Shown: piece after piece, positions 1 to 9,034 of the stretch | Numbering within the stretch: position 1 is the first letter of the stretch | Layout of the letters: every line of letters begins with the position of its first letter | DNA from: CAWAYH01 sp963786195 | GTDB taxonomy: Bacteria; Acidobacteriota; Vicinamibacteria; Vicinamibacterales; 2-12-FULL-66-21 | Reading direction: 5' to 3' | Length of the DNA stretch: 64,000 nt | Assembly (NCBI GenBank): GCA_963786195.1 | Contig: CAWAYH010000002.1 | Location: 186,001-250,000, forward strand | Notes under the pieces: model-generated | Told to the model about the DNA's origin: nothing | The model's input: only the letters and a program-made list of their open reading frames with translations | The model's database searches: none | Made by a program: the position numbers and the translations under genes

Positions 1-264
1 CGCTGCACTTCGATCCGCAACGGCGCGCCGCTGTCGGACGACGAGTGGGAGCGCGGCGCAAGCACGAGTGGCTGCCGTCGCCGGCGGATCGCGAGTACCT
101 GCTCAGCATCATGGCGACGCCGGTCTACGAGCCCGGCAAGTTCGCCAACTACATCGCGCCGCCGCGCCGCGGCGATCAACCGGCAGCCGATCAACTTCGA
201 GTACGTGCGCACCGAGGCTGTAAGCGACTCAGGTCGAGCGAGAATCCGACGTTGCCGATCGTAG
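1..264 (+). CDS. boxB: C-terminal fragment of BoxB-like benzoyl-CoA 2,3-epoxidase (frameshifted)
   Basis: Only the last ~75 residues are inside the window. They read, across two frame breaks (near 20 and 60), LSDDEWER, HEWLPSPADREYLLSIM, EPGKFANYIAPP and then INRQPINFEYVR. From memory this matches the conserved end of BoxB, the di-iron oxygenase component that epoxidises benzoyl-CoA (or a related aryl-CoA) in the aerobic Box pathway. The di-iron ligands lie upstream of the window. A stop at 262-264 follows, although the native stop may be slightly earlier because another base error near 230 is likely. It is the first visible gene of a plus-strand CoA-thioester degradation cluster, whose neighbours support the call. 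Confidence 0.7.
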   Translation, partial: RCTSIRNGAPLSDDEWERGASTSGCRRRRIASTCSASWRRRSTSPASSPTTSRRRAAAINRQPINFEYVRTEAVSDSGRARIRRCRS

Positions 265-276
265 CCGCAATCGGCA

Positions 277-1110
277 ATGTCCATGGCGATGACAAAATCA
301 ACGTATCGATCACCGACGGCGTCGCCGTCATCGAGCTGAACGATCCGCCGGCGAACACCTACTCCTACGAGATGATGCAGGAGATCGACGCGGCGGTCCT
401 CGAGCGCGCGGATGGACGCGGCCGTCCACGTCATCGTGATCCGCGGCGCCGGCGAGAAGTTCTTCTGCGCCGGCGCGAACATCGGCGATGCTCAAGGACG
501 CGGATCCCGAGTTCAAGTACTACTTCTGCCTGCACGCGAACGAGACGCTGACGCGGCTCGAGCAGACGCCGAAGCTCGTGATCGCGGCGCTCAACGGCCA
601 CACGGTCGGGCGGCGGACTCGAGGTGGCGCTCGCCGCCGACATCCGCATCGCCCGGAAGGACGCGCGGCAAGATCGGCCTGCCGGAAGTCGCGCTCGGCG
701 TGCTGCCCGGCACCGGCGGCACGCAGCGGCTGGCGCGGCTCGTCGGCAAGGCGCGCGCGATCGAGCTGATGGCCACCGGCCGCCTGATGTCGATCGACGA
801 GGCCAAGACGCTCGGGATCGTGCACGAGGTCTGGGGCGAGGCGGAGCTGAAGGGCCGGACGCTTCGCCGACGCCGTCCTCGACTACGCGCGACAGTTCAC
901 GCCGCCGCACAAGGCGAGCCGCGCCGTCGGCCGCATGAAGCGCGCGGTGCAGTCGGGCGCCGAGGCCGGCTTCCTCGAGGGGCTGTCGATCGAGCGCGAG
1001 CTGCAGCAGCTGCTCTTCCAGAGCGACGACGCGCAAGGAAGGCATCGCGGCGAATCTCGAGAAGCGCAAACCGGAATTCAAGGGACGTTACGCGCAACTC
1101 GACGCGGTAA
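277..1110 (+). CDS. Enoyl-CoA hydratase/isomerase (crotonase) family, frameshifted
   Basis: A crotonase of ~265 residues that would hydrate or cleave a CoA thioester produced after aryl-CoA epoxidation. Frames join to give ITDGVAVIELNDPPANTY, the oxyanion-hole segment FFCAGANI, then LNGHTVGGGLEVALAADIR and GLPEVALGVLPGTGGTQRL with its Glu, and the tail KEGIAANLEKRKPEFKGR. The ATG at 277 starts MSMAMTK; a 4-A run at 294-297 that should be 5 A restores the frame to KINVSITDGV. Further breaks lie near 405, 485, 610, 665, 855 and 1035. It is half the length of BoxC (the ~550-residue dihydrodiol lyase), so it is not a standard BoxC. The end coordinate is approximate. Confidence 0.78.
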
Positions 1111-1121
1111 CGCTGCCATAC

Positions 1122-2620
1122 GTGCGTATCGCGCTGAAGAGCCGACACGCACGTCGACCACAGCAATCGAGCCAGGAAACTCCTCATCAACAACGAATGG
1201 CGCGACGCGTCCGGCGTCGGGCACAGACGATGGACGTCGTCAACCCGCGACCGAAGAGGTCATCGCCGATCCGTCGCCTCGGCGCGGACACGACCGACGT
1301 GGACGCGGCCGTCGAGGCCGCGCGCGCGGCGCTCAACGGACCGTGGGGCAAGATGTCGGCGCGCGAGCGCGGACGGCTGGTCGGCAAGCTCGCGCGACCG
1401 GCTGATGGAGAAGGCGGACGAGGTCGCGCGGCTCGAGACGCTGCACAACGGCAAGCCGATCTGCGAGTCGCGGCACATCGAGATCCCGGCCGCGGCGGAG
1501 TGCTTCGAGTACTACGCCGGCTGGGCCGACAAGGTGATGGGGGAGACGATCCCGGTCAAGGGCAACTACCTCACCTACACGCTGCGCGAGCCGCTCGGCG
1601 TCGTCGCCGCGATCGTGCCGTGGAACTTCCCGCTGCTGCTGGCGGCCTGGAAGGTCGCGCCGGCGCTCGCGTGCGGCAACACCGTCATCCTGAAGCCGGC
1701 GAGCCAGACGCCGCTGACCGCGCTCGCGCTCGGCGAGATCGCCGTCGAGGTCGGGCTGCCGCCCGGCGTGCTGAACGTGATCACCGGGCCGGGCTCGAAG
1801 GTCGGCCAGGCGATCGTCGAGCACCCGGCATCGACAAGATCGCGTTCACCGGCGACACGCGCACCGGCAAGGGGATCATGCGCAGCGCGGCCGACACGCT
1901 CAAGAAGATCACGCTCGAGCTCGGCGGCAAGTCGCCGAACATCGTCCTGCCGGACGCCGACATCGACGCGGCGCTCCGCGGCGCGACGATCGGCATCTTC
2001 TACGGCAAGGGGGAGGTCTGCGCCGCCGGATCGCGCCTGCTCGTCGACAAGTCGATCAAGAACGAGTTCATGGACAAGCTGGCGGCGCGCGCGAAGAAGA
2101 TGGTGGCCGGCGATCCGCATGGATCCCAAGACGCGCTTCGGCGCGCTGTCGTCGAAGAAGCAGCTCGAGACCGTGCAGCGCTACATCGAGTCGGGCAAGA
2201 AGGAAGGGCGCGACGCTCGTCGCCGGCGGCGAGCGCGCCGACATCGGCACCGGCAAGGGCTACTTCTTCCAGCCGACGGTGTTCGCCGACGTGACGCCCG
2301 AGATGACGATCTCGCGCGAGGAGATCTTCGGCCCGGTGCTCGCGACGATCGAGTTCGCCGATCTCGACGAGGCGATCGCGCACGCGAACGACAGCCCGTA
2401 CGGCCTGGCCGCCGGCGTCTGGACGCGCGACATCAAGAAGGCGCACTACGTCGCGCGCAAGCTCCAGGCCGGCACCGTCTGGATCAACACCTACAACGTC
2501 TACGACACGGCCGCGCCGTTCGGCGGCTACAAGCAGAGCGGCTTCGGCCGCGAGATGAGCGCGCACGCGCTCGAGCACTACACGCAGGTCAAGAGTGTGT
2601 GGGTCGATCTGAATATGTGA
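1122..2620 (+). CDS. NAD(P)-dependent aldehyde dehydrogenase, frameshifted
   Basis: ALDH superfamily, ~490 residues. Visible landmarks in order are LLINNEWRDASG, PWNFPLLLAAWKVAPALACG (cofactor site), FTGDTRTGK, LELGGKSPNIV with the general-base Glu, GEVCAAGSRL with the nucleophilic Cys, EEIFGPVL and PFGGYKQSGFGRE near the C terminus. It reads cleanly from ~2279 to the TGA at 2618-2620; breaks occur near 1250, 1395, 1830, 2120 and 2210. The start is uncertain because the first 50 bases lack a good ATG, so the GTG at 1122 is provisional. Next to a BoxB-like epoxidase it plausibly oxidises the ring-cleavage semialdehyde, the role of BoxD, but the sequence resembles general betaine-aldehyde-type ALDHs more than BoxD. 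Confidence 0.85.
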
Positions 2621-2686
2621 ACTCTGGATCATGAGCGGTGCAGGGTGCTCGGTGCACCGCGAGTGCCGAACGTCGACTGGAATCCG

Positions 2687-3891
2687 ATGACCGACTCCCT
2701 GGCCGCCTGGCGTCGCGAGTTCCCGATCGTCGACACCTGCACGTACCTGGTGAGCCACTCGCTCGGCGCGATGCCGCGCAGGACGGCGGCCTACCTGCAG
2801 GAGTTCGCCGACGACGTGGTCGACGCGCGGCGTGCGCGCGTGGCACGAGGGCTGGTGGGAGATCGGCCGCGAGACCGGCAACCTGCTGGCGCCGATCCTC
2901 GGCGTGCAGCCCGGGCACGATCTCGATGCACCAGAACGTGACGGTCGCGCAGGGCGATCATCGCGTCGTGCTCACCGCTACGACGGTCCGCGCCGGAAGA
3001 TCGTGATGACCGATCTCGAGTTCCCGTCGAACATGTACCTGTTCGAGGGCTTCCGCCGCTACGGCGCCGAGATCGTCTACGTCCGCTCGGCCGATCCGAT
3101 GCGCACCGACCTCGCAGCGGCTGCTCGACGCGATCGACGAGCGGACGGCGCTCGTGCCGCTCTCGCTGGTGCTGTTCAAGAGCGCGTACATCCAGGACGC
3201 GCGCGCGGTCATCGAGAAGGCGCACCGCGTCGGCGCGCACGTCATCCTCGACGTCTACCAGGCGGCCGGCACGGTGCCGATGGACCTCGACGCGCTGGCG
3301 CCGACTTCGCCGTCGGCGGCTCGGTGAAGTGGCTGTGCGGCGGACCAGGCGCCGGATATCTCTACGTCCGGCCCGATCTGGCCGCGAGCTCGAGCCCGGC
3401 TTCGTCGGCTGGGCCGCGCACGCCGCACCGTTCGAGTTCGCGACCGGCGCCGATCGAGTACGCCGACGGCCCGGAGCGGTTCCAGAGCGGCACGCCGAAC
3501 GTGCCGTCGCTCTACTCGGCGCGCGCCGGCTACGAGATCGTCGCCGAGATCGGCGTGCCGGCGATCCGCGCAGACGTCGCTGCGGCTGACGCGCCGCCTC
3601 ATCGAATCGCGCAGAACGCGCCGGCTATCGGCTCAACACGCCGACCGACGATCGCGAGCGCGGCGGCTCGGTCATCGTCGACGTCCCGAACGGCCGAGGC
3701 GGTCGCCGACGAGCTGATCCGCCGCGAACGTCATCGTCGACTACCGGCCCGGCGCCGGCATCCGCATGGCGCCGCACTTCTACAACACCGAAGCGGAGAT
3801 CGACACCGCCCTGATGATCCTTGACGACATCGTCGGGTCCATGGGTTCACAAGGTTCGACAGGTCATCAGGTTCAAGAGTTCATCAGGTGA
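2687..3891 (+). CDS. Kynureninase-like / class V PLP-dependent enzyme, frameshifted
   Basis: A ~400-residue fold-type I PLP enzyme. It starts MTDSLAAWRREFPIVD and contains LVSHSLGAMPR, FPSNMYLFEGFRRYGAE, a PLP-binding Asp in HVILDVYQAAG, the Schiff-base Lys in GGSVKWLCGGPGAGYLYVR, FQSGTPNVPSLYSARAGYEI and RMAPHFYNTEAEID. The KWLCGGPG segment is typical of bacterial proteins annotated as kynureninase or class V aminotransferase; the substrate is not fixed by sequence. Kynureninase releases anthranilate from kynurenine, which would suit a neighbouring aryl-CoA epoxidase pathway. Frame breaks lie near 2835, 2925, 2960, 3115, 3300, 3390, 3445, 3580 and 3725. It ends in a short GTTCA-rich repeat stretch (3845-3888) before the TGA. 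Confidence 0.72.
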
Positions 3892-3892
3892 C

Positions 3893-4749
3893 ATGATCAA
3901 AAGCGTCGCAGTGCTCGGCGCCGGGACGATGGGGCACGGGATCGCGCACGCGGCGATCGCCGGCGGCTACGAGACGCGGCTGTACGACGTGGCCGAGCCG
4001 GCGTTGGACAAGGGGCGGGCCGCGATCGGCGCGATCGTCGCGAAGGGCGTCGAGCTCGGCAAGGTGCACGCGCGGCGACGCCGACGCCATGCAGCGGCGC
4101 CTGACCACCACGACCGATCTGGCGGCGGCGCTCGACGACGCGGACTTCGTCATCGAGGCGGCGCCGGAGCGGATCGACCTCAAGCTGGCGCTGTTCGCCG
4201 AGATCGAGCGGCTCGCGCCGGCGACACGCGGTGATCGCCTCCAACACCTCGGCGCTCAGCATCACCGAGCTGGCCGGATCGCTGACGAACCCATCGCGCG
4301 TCGCCGGCATGCACTTCTTCAACCCCGTCCACAAGATGAAGCTGATCGAGATCGTGCAGGCGCTCGAGAGCGCGCCGGCGACGCTCGCGGCGATCGAAGA
4401 GGTCGCCGGCGCGGATGGGCAAGGAGACGGTGCTCGTGCGCGAGTCGCCCGGCTTCATCACGACCCGCGTGAACGCCAGCATCGGCAACGAGGCGTTCTA
4501 CATGCTGATGGAAGGCGTCGCCTCGGCGCGCGACATCGACAAGGCGCTGAAGCTCGGGCTGAACCATCCGATGGGACCGTTCGAGCTGGTCGATCTGGTC
4601 GGCCTCGACACGCGGCTGAGCATCCTCGAGTACCTGCACCGGAGCCTGGGCGAGAAGTACCGCCCGTGCCCGCTGCTCGCGCAGTACGTCAAGGCCGGCC
4701 GGCTCGGCCGCAAGGTCGGCCGCGGGCGTCTATGACGGACCGAGGCTGA
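3893..4749 (+). CDS. 3-hydroxyacyl-CoA dehydrogenase, frameshifted
   Basis: An NAD-dependent L-3-hydroxyacyl-CoA dehydrogenase of ~285 residues (PaaH/HbdA type). The Rossmann motif LGAGTMGHGIAHAAIAGGYE lies at residues 7-26. It is followed by ASNTSALSITELA, the catalytic-His segment GMHFFNPVHKMKLIEIV, and the C-terminal domain GFITTRVNASIGNEAFYML ... LGLNHPMGPFELVDLVGLD. The ATG at 3893 lies 1 nt after the preceding stop, indicating an operon. Breaks occur near 4070, 4225, 4415 and 4727; the end is placed at the TGA 4747-4749. It would carry out the third beta-oxidation-like step in this cluster. Substrate chain length cannot be read from sequence. Confidence 0.85.
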
Positions 4750-4767
4750 TCAGCAACATCCGGATCG

Positions 4768-5523
4768 ATGATCTCCGAGTCGATCGCGACGCTGACGATC
4801 GATCGCCCGGCGGTCAAGAACGCGCTCAATCTCGAGACCGTCAAGGAATGTCACGGCTGCGCTCGACGACCTGGCGGCGACGCGATGACGCGGGCGTGCT
4901 GATCATCACCGGCGCCGGCGAGTCGTCGTTCGTGTCCGGCGCCGACATCAACGACATCCGCGCGCGGACGCGCGACGACGGGCTGGCGGCGATCAACTCG
5001 TCGCTGTTCGCGGAGATCGAGCGATTCCCGCGGCCGACGATCGCGGCGATCAACGGATACGCGCTCGGCGGCGGCTGCGAGCTGGCCCTGGCCTGCGACA
5101 TCCGCATCGCGTCCGACACGGCGAAGTTCGGCCAGCCGGAGCTCGGCCTCGGCATCATTCCCGGCGCCGGCGCCACCCAGCGGCTGCCGCGGATCGTCGG
5201 CATGGGCTGGGCCAAGCACCTGATCCTGACCGGCGAGATCATCGACGCGAAGCAGGCGCTGGAGATCGGCCTGGTGACGGCGATCATGCCCGCCGGTCAG
5301 CTGCAGATCCGGGCGCGCGAGCTGGCGAAGAGCATCCTCCGCCAGGGGCCGCTCGCCGCCCGGCTCGCCAAGCTGGCGCTCAACGCCTCGGCCCGCGTCG
5401 ACCTCGATTCCGGGCTGCTGATCGAGACGCTCGCGCAGGCGATCTGCTACAGGTCCGAGGACAAGCTCGAGGGGACGACCGCGTTCCTGGAGAAGCGCAA
5501 AGCCGAAGTTCACGGGACGCTGA
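4768..5523 (+). CDS. Enoyl-CoA hydratase/isomerase (crotonase), second copy
   Basis: A second crotonase, ~255 residues: ISESIATLTIDRP, LIITGAGESSFVSGADI (oxyanion hole), INGYALGGGCELALACDIR and GQPELGLGIIPGAGATQRLP with the acid/base Glu. Breaks occur near 4850 and 4885. One extra G near 5508 hides the natural end, which otherwise reads EKRKAEFTGR followed by the TGA at 5521-5523, the same type of ending as the crotonase at 277-1110. The start at ATG 4768 lies within 20 nt of the dehydrogenase end, so the two are probably cotranscribed. It likely hydrates the enoyl-CoA consumed by the dehydrogenase. Confidence 0.85.
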
Positions 5524-5556
5524 CCACGGTCACAGGCCTTCCTGGCGCGCGTCGAA

Positions 5557-5943
5557 TTAGCGAACCACGATCCGGCCCTGGAGTCTGGTGTCGTCCGGAT
5601 GCTCGTGGTCGTGGAAGCCGCAGATGCGGGGTACGACCAGGTTTTCCGTTTCACGATTCTGACTGGCAAGAAGCAGGCCCACCGCGTTGATTTCCGTGCA
5701 GTCCCGATGGTCGGGGTGCTCGTCCGACGTCATGTCGTGCCTTTGCGAGTCGTTGTTGATGAACAGGACCCGTGAGCCGAGCGGGACAATAATCTCCTTG
5801 GGGCTGACGACGCCCCCGGCCTGGATGACGACGCGGTTCGGGTTGTTCGGCATCGGAGACGGTGCCGGTCCGCCACCGCCCCCTCCGCCGCCGCCACAGG
5901 CGCCGGCAATCAGACACACGACGACCATCAGCACAGGTTTCAT
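5557..5943 (-). CDS. Cupredoxin-like lipoprotein with poly-Gly linker
   Basis: 128 residues, intact. The lipobox LIAGAC (Cys ~16) is followed directly by nine glycines and a Pro-rich spacer, then a small beta-sandwich-like domain: VVIQAGGVVSPKEIIVPLG, VLFINNDSQRHDM, DEHPDHRDCTEINAVG and CGFHDHEHPD. The order His ... Cys-x2-His resembles type-1 copper ligands of plastocyanin-like proteins, although no Met ligand is obvious. It is predicted to be an outer- or inner-membrane-tethered periplasmic protein. It is a paralogue of the next gene upstream on the same strand. Electron transfer or metal binding is inferred only from fold and ligand pattern. Confidence 0.7.
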   Translation of the reverse strand: MKPVLMVVVCLIAGACGGGGGGGGGPAPSPMPNNPNRVVIQAGGVVSPKEIIVPLGSRVLFINNDSQRHDMTSDEHPDHRDCTEINAVGLLLASQNRETENLVVPRICGFHDHEHPDDTRLQGRIVVR

Positions 5944-6022
5944 GAGAGGACTGCCATTGATTATGGCAATTCCGGCGGTGTTGGCAAAATGCTGTGCGGA
6001 AAGACGCCCGGCGTCGAGCCGT

Positions 6023-6442
6023 TCACCTGATCACGATTTCGCCTCGAAGAGCCGGGTTCGTGTCGGCCTGGTGATCGTGGAAGCGGCACGTCCGCGCCGT
6101 CGTCAGACCGTTCGTGTCCTTCGACTGACCCGCCTCGATGATGCCGAGGGCGTTGATTTGCGTGCAGTCCGTGTGGGCCGGATGGGGGTCCGAGGACATC
6201 TCGTGACGCTGGTTGTGGCTGTTGACGAACTTGACGCTCTCGCCGACGTTGATGGTGACCGACGAGGGGCTCACCGCGCCGTTGGCGCCGATGGTAATCG
6301 TGGCGCCGACGGGTCCGGGACTTCCGCTGACGGGCGACGGCTGCGTCCCCCCGCCATAGCCGCCGCCACCTCCACACGCGAGAAAACCCGCCAGGCCTGC
6401 GGCCGCGGCGGCATGTACGACGATCCGTCCGATGGGTGTCAC
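6023..6442 (-). CDS. Cupredoxin-like lipoprotein, paralogue of 5557-5943
   Basis: 139 residues with signal AAAAAGLAGFLAC, then GGGGGYGGG and a Pro/Ser spacer. The C-terminal domain aligns by eye with the 5557-5943 protein: ITIGANGAVSPSSVTINVGE, VKFVNSHNQRHEM, PHPAHTDCTQINALG and CRFHDH. The shared RHxM, HPxHxDCTxINA and CxFHDH positions define the family and are candidate metal ligands. The two genes lie tandem in the same orientation with 79 nt between them, so they arose by duplication. No partner oxidase or reductase is adjacent, and function beyond a periplasmic cupredoxin-like fold is not assigned. Confidence 0.7.
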   Translation of the reverse strand: MTPIGRIVVHAAAAAGLAGFLACGGGGGYGGGTQPSPVSGSPGPVGATITIGANGAVSPSSVTINVGESVKFVNSHNQRHEMSSDPHPAHTDCTQINALGIIEAGQSKDTNGLTTARTCRFHDHQADTNPALRGEIVIR

Positions 6443-6540
6443 GCGCCCTCCCTGGGTCAGAATGCGCTTGCGTGTTACTACAAGCTATCTCATGAACGCT
6501 TCTGTGCTGTCCGTGTTGTCCGCGACAGTCTAAAACCTAT

Positions 6541-6669
6541 CTCACAAACCTGCCGCTCGTACCACGGCGCGAGCGAGCATGCGAGCGAGCCACGCGATCG
6601 GAGCGCGCCGGCGAAGCGGCGCGCGAGAGCGCGTGTCGGGGAGTCCGAGGGGCAAAGCCCCTCGGCGAG
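6541..6669. repeat. Structured intergenic repeat, copy 1 of 3
   Basis: A ~130-bp repeat shared with 24912-25044 and 56295-56463. It has a head (ctatctcacaaac), a GAGCGAGC-rich middle, hairpin 1 (GCGCGCCG 6603-6610 pairing with CGGCGCGC 6617-6624, loop GCGAAG) and hairpin 2 (CCGAGGGGC 6645-6653 pairing with GCCCCTCGG 6657-6665, loop AAA). A second truncated head is visible at about 6476-6500. It abuts the stop codon of the minus-strand barrel gene at 6671, where hairpin 2 could act as a transcript end. Confidence 0.85.
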
Positions 6670-6670
6670 A

Positions 6671-7528
6671 CTAGAAGAACTTCCGTGAGATGTTGAATCC
6701 AAGATACCAGTCGTCATAGTTGAGCGCGCCCTGCGCGATCTGGCCGAGCGTCGTGCCGAACCCGTTCGAGAAGTTGATCTGGAACAGGTGGCCTCCCGCG
6801 CGGAACTCGACGCCAAAGCTCGCCTGGTTGCCGTCCACGTCGTAGCCTGCGACGCGTGGCGTGATCTCGCCGACGAGGTAGATGGCAGGCCGGACGCGCA
6901 GCCGCGTGCCGAGCCCGACCATCATCGTGTTCTGGTCGCCGACGTCGGACCGGTTGGCGTTGATGACCACCATCGGCTCTGCATAGACCGATGCGAAGTT
7001 GCCGACCGCGCGCGAGACGATGACACCGATTGTGGACCGTGGATCGTCCCGCAGGTTGTTGTCTCCTTCGATCGTCGCTATCACGTCGAGCCCGACAATC
7101 TTGCCGGCCCGCTCGTCGAGGAAGTTGTGCTGCCCGAAGATCTGGATCGTCCGATCGCTCGTCCGGTGTACGCCGATCTGAGTACCGGTAAAGAGGCCGA
7201 AGCGGACCTCCAGGCCGATCTGCGCGCTGCCGTCGACGCCGAACGCGTCGGCAAGCAGATCGCCGAAGTTCCCCTGGCCGAGCGGACGCGTGAAGCGGTG
7301 CGTCACGCGGAAGCCCCACTTGTGCCGCGGCATCCGCAGCGTCGTCGGCAGCGCCGCGAGCGTGAAGTCGGGTTGAAGCGGATCGACCCGGACGTCGGGA
7401 TCCGCCTTCTCGGGCGGCTGCGCGGGGGGCGCGGCCGGTTGAGCGCTCGAGTACGCCGGAAGGCTCAGCAGCAGAGCGGTGGCAGCGCACGCCAGCCGTA
7501 CGGTCCATCCTCGTGTTTTGTCGGTCAC
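6671..7528 (-). CDS. DUF5777-type outer-membrane beta-barrel protein
   Basis: ~285 residues. I chose the GTG at 7528 (VTDKTRGWTVRL...) because GGAG sits 5 nt upstream and a good signal peptide follows (LACAATALLLSLPAYSSAQP); a longer frame opens with TTG at 7582. A Pro-rich linker leads to alternating beta strands: TLRMPRHKWGFRVTHRF, FGVDGSAQIGLEVRFG, IQIFGQHNFL, GVEFRAGGHLFQINFSNGFG, and a terminal aromatic ending NISRKFF typical of barrel proteins. Members of this DUF5777-like family often sit near cytochrome or multihaem genes in Acidobacteria; none is next to it here. Function unknown. Confidence 0.65.
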   Translation of the reverse strand: MTDKTRGWTVRLACAATALLLSLPAYSSAQPAAPPAQPPEKADPDVRVDPLQPDFTLAALPTTLRMPRHKWGFRVTHRFTRPLGQGNFGDLLADAFGVDGSAQIGLEVRFGLFTGTQIGVHRTSDRTIQIFGQHNFLDERAGKIVGLDVIATIEGDNNLRDDPRSTIGVIVSRAVGNFASVYAEPMVVINANRSDVGDQNTMMVGLGTRLRVRPAIYLVGEITPRVAGYDVDGNQASFGVEFRAGGHLFQINFSNGFGTTLGQIAQGALNYDDWYLGFNISRKFF

Positions 7529-7672
7529 GCAGACTCCATCGGGCCCCTTTAGGCAAAGGCGATGCCGCGCCGCAGTCGTCAAAGTCCACGTGAATCCGCC
7601 TGGGAGGTGGCCCGCGATTACCTCGGCCGAAACCCGTTACCACCGACGTAAGACGCGTTTTCCCGGCAAACT

Positions 7673-9032
7673 TTACTCAACACGGTGCTTGGCGAGGTAA
7701 TAGCTGAGCGCTCGCTGGCTGATGCCCATGGCCTCCGCTGCGTCCTTCTTCACGCCTCCGGAGCTCTCGAGCGCGCGCCGGACGGTTTCCCGTTCGGTCC
7801 AGTCCAGATTCTGGCGCAGGTTCAGCGACGGGCAGTCCCGGCGGCGGCGTGCTGCTGACGTCGAGGACGCGCACGACCTCCGGGCCGATGACGGAGGTCT
7901 GCGCGAGCACGACGGCGCGCTCGAGCGTGTTCTCGAGCTCGCGCACGTTGCCCGGCCAGTCCGACGTCTGCAGGGCCTGCATGACGCCTGGCGCGATGCC
8001 GTCGATCCGCTTGCCGGCGCGCTGCGCGTGCTTCTCGATGAAGTGATCGACCAGCACCGGGATGTCCTCGCGCCGCTCCCGGAGCGGCGGAATGTGGATC
8101 GGGATGACGTTCAGGCGGTAGTAGAGGTCCTCCTGAAAGCGGCCGTCGGCGACCATGGCCTTGAGGTCCCGGTTCGTTGCGGCGATCACGCGAACGTCCA
8201 CCTTCTGCGTCCGTTCGGACCCGAGCGATTCGAACTCCCGCTCCTGGATGACGCGCAGCAGCTTGGCCTGCAGGGCCGGGCTCATCGTGCCGATCTCGTC
8301 GAGGAAGATCGTGCCGCCGTCGGCGAGCGCGAATTTGCCCCGCTTGCTCGTGGTCGCGCCGGTGAACGCGCCGCGGACGTGGCCGAACAGCTCCGACTCG
8401 AGCAGCGTCTCGGGAATCGCCGCGCAGTTCACCTTGATGAGCGGCATGTCGCGCTGGGCGCTGTGGTAGTGAATCGCGCGCGCCACCATCTCCTTGCCGG
8501 TGCCCGTCTCGCCCATGATGAGCACCGTGCTCTTCGACCGCGCGACGACTTCCGCCGTGTGGATGACGTCCTGCATGCGCCGGCTGCGGCCGACGAGGCC
8601 GTAGTGATTGAATTCGGCGTCGCGCTCGCTGATGAGATACCGGTGCTCGGTGCGGAGCCGCTGATGATCGAGCGCACGCTTGACGACGACGAGCAGCTCG
8701 TCGACCTCGAACGGCTTCTGCAGGTAGTCGAAGGCGCCGAGCTTCATCGCTTCGATCGCGCTCTCGATCGTGGCGTGCGCCGTCATCATCACGATCTGCG
8801 GCCGATCGCCGCCCGGCAGCGCGGCCAGCTCGCGAATGAGGTCGAGGCCGGTCAGGTCCGGCATCAGGTTGTCGACGACGAGCAGATCGAACATGCGCTG
8901 CGACAGCAGCCGCTGGGCCTCGCGGGCGCTCGCGCTGGCCACGACCTCGTGGCCGTCGGCTCGCAGCGCCTGCGCGAGCGCGTTGAGGATCTTGGTCTCG
9001 TCGTCGACGAGAAGGATGGACCCGGTCGCCAT
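7673..9032 (-). CDS. NtrC-family sigma54-dependent response regulator (one frameshift)
   Basis: ~454 residues. The receiver domain (1-118) has the phospho-acceptor region LLVVDNLMPDLTG, the switch Thr in MMTAHAT and Lys in LQKPFE. The AAA+ domain (~140-370) has Walker A GETGTGKE, the sigma54-contact loop GAFTGA, Walker B GGTIFLDEIG and the R-finger region. The Fis-type HTH reads GGVKKDAAEAMGISQRALSY then YLAKHRVE, reached by removing one C near 7829; the true stop is the TAA at 7673-7675. It activates sigma54 promoters on phosphorylation by the kinase encoded just upstream, whose stop lies 3 nt from this start. It is the last gene of the 12740-to-7673 unit. Confidence 0.92.
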
Positions 9033-9034
9033 TG

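Noticed and set aside
277..5523. Calling the frameshifted metabolic genes pseudogenes or programmed frameshifts.
   Set aside because: Every gene in the block is hit at a similar rate, breaks are single-base, active-site motifs are intact on both sides, and no slippery sequence with downstream structure recurs. Sequence error is simpler.
6541..6669. Short coding regions reading PSDSPTRALA at the structured repeat (also at 24912 and 56295).
   Set aside because: The peptide is a translation of the repeat in one frame, appears at all three copies in unrelated contexts, and has no start signal of its own.
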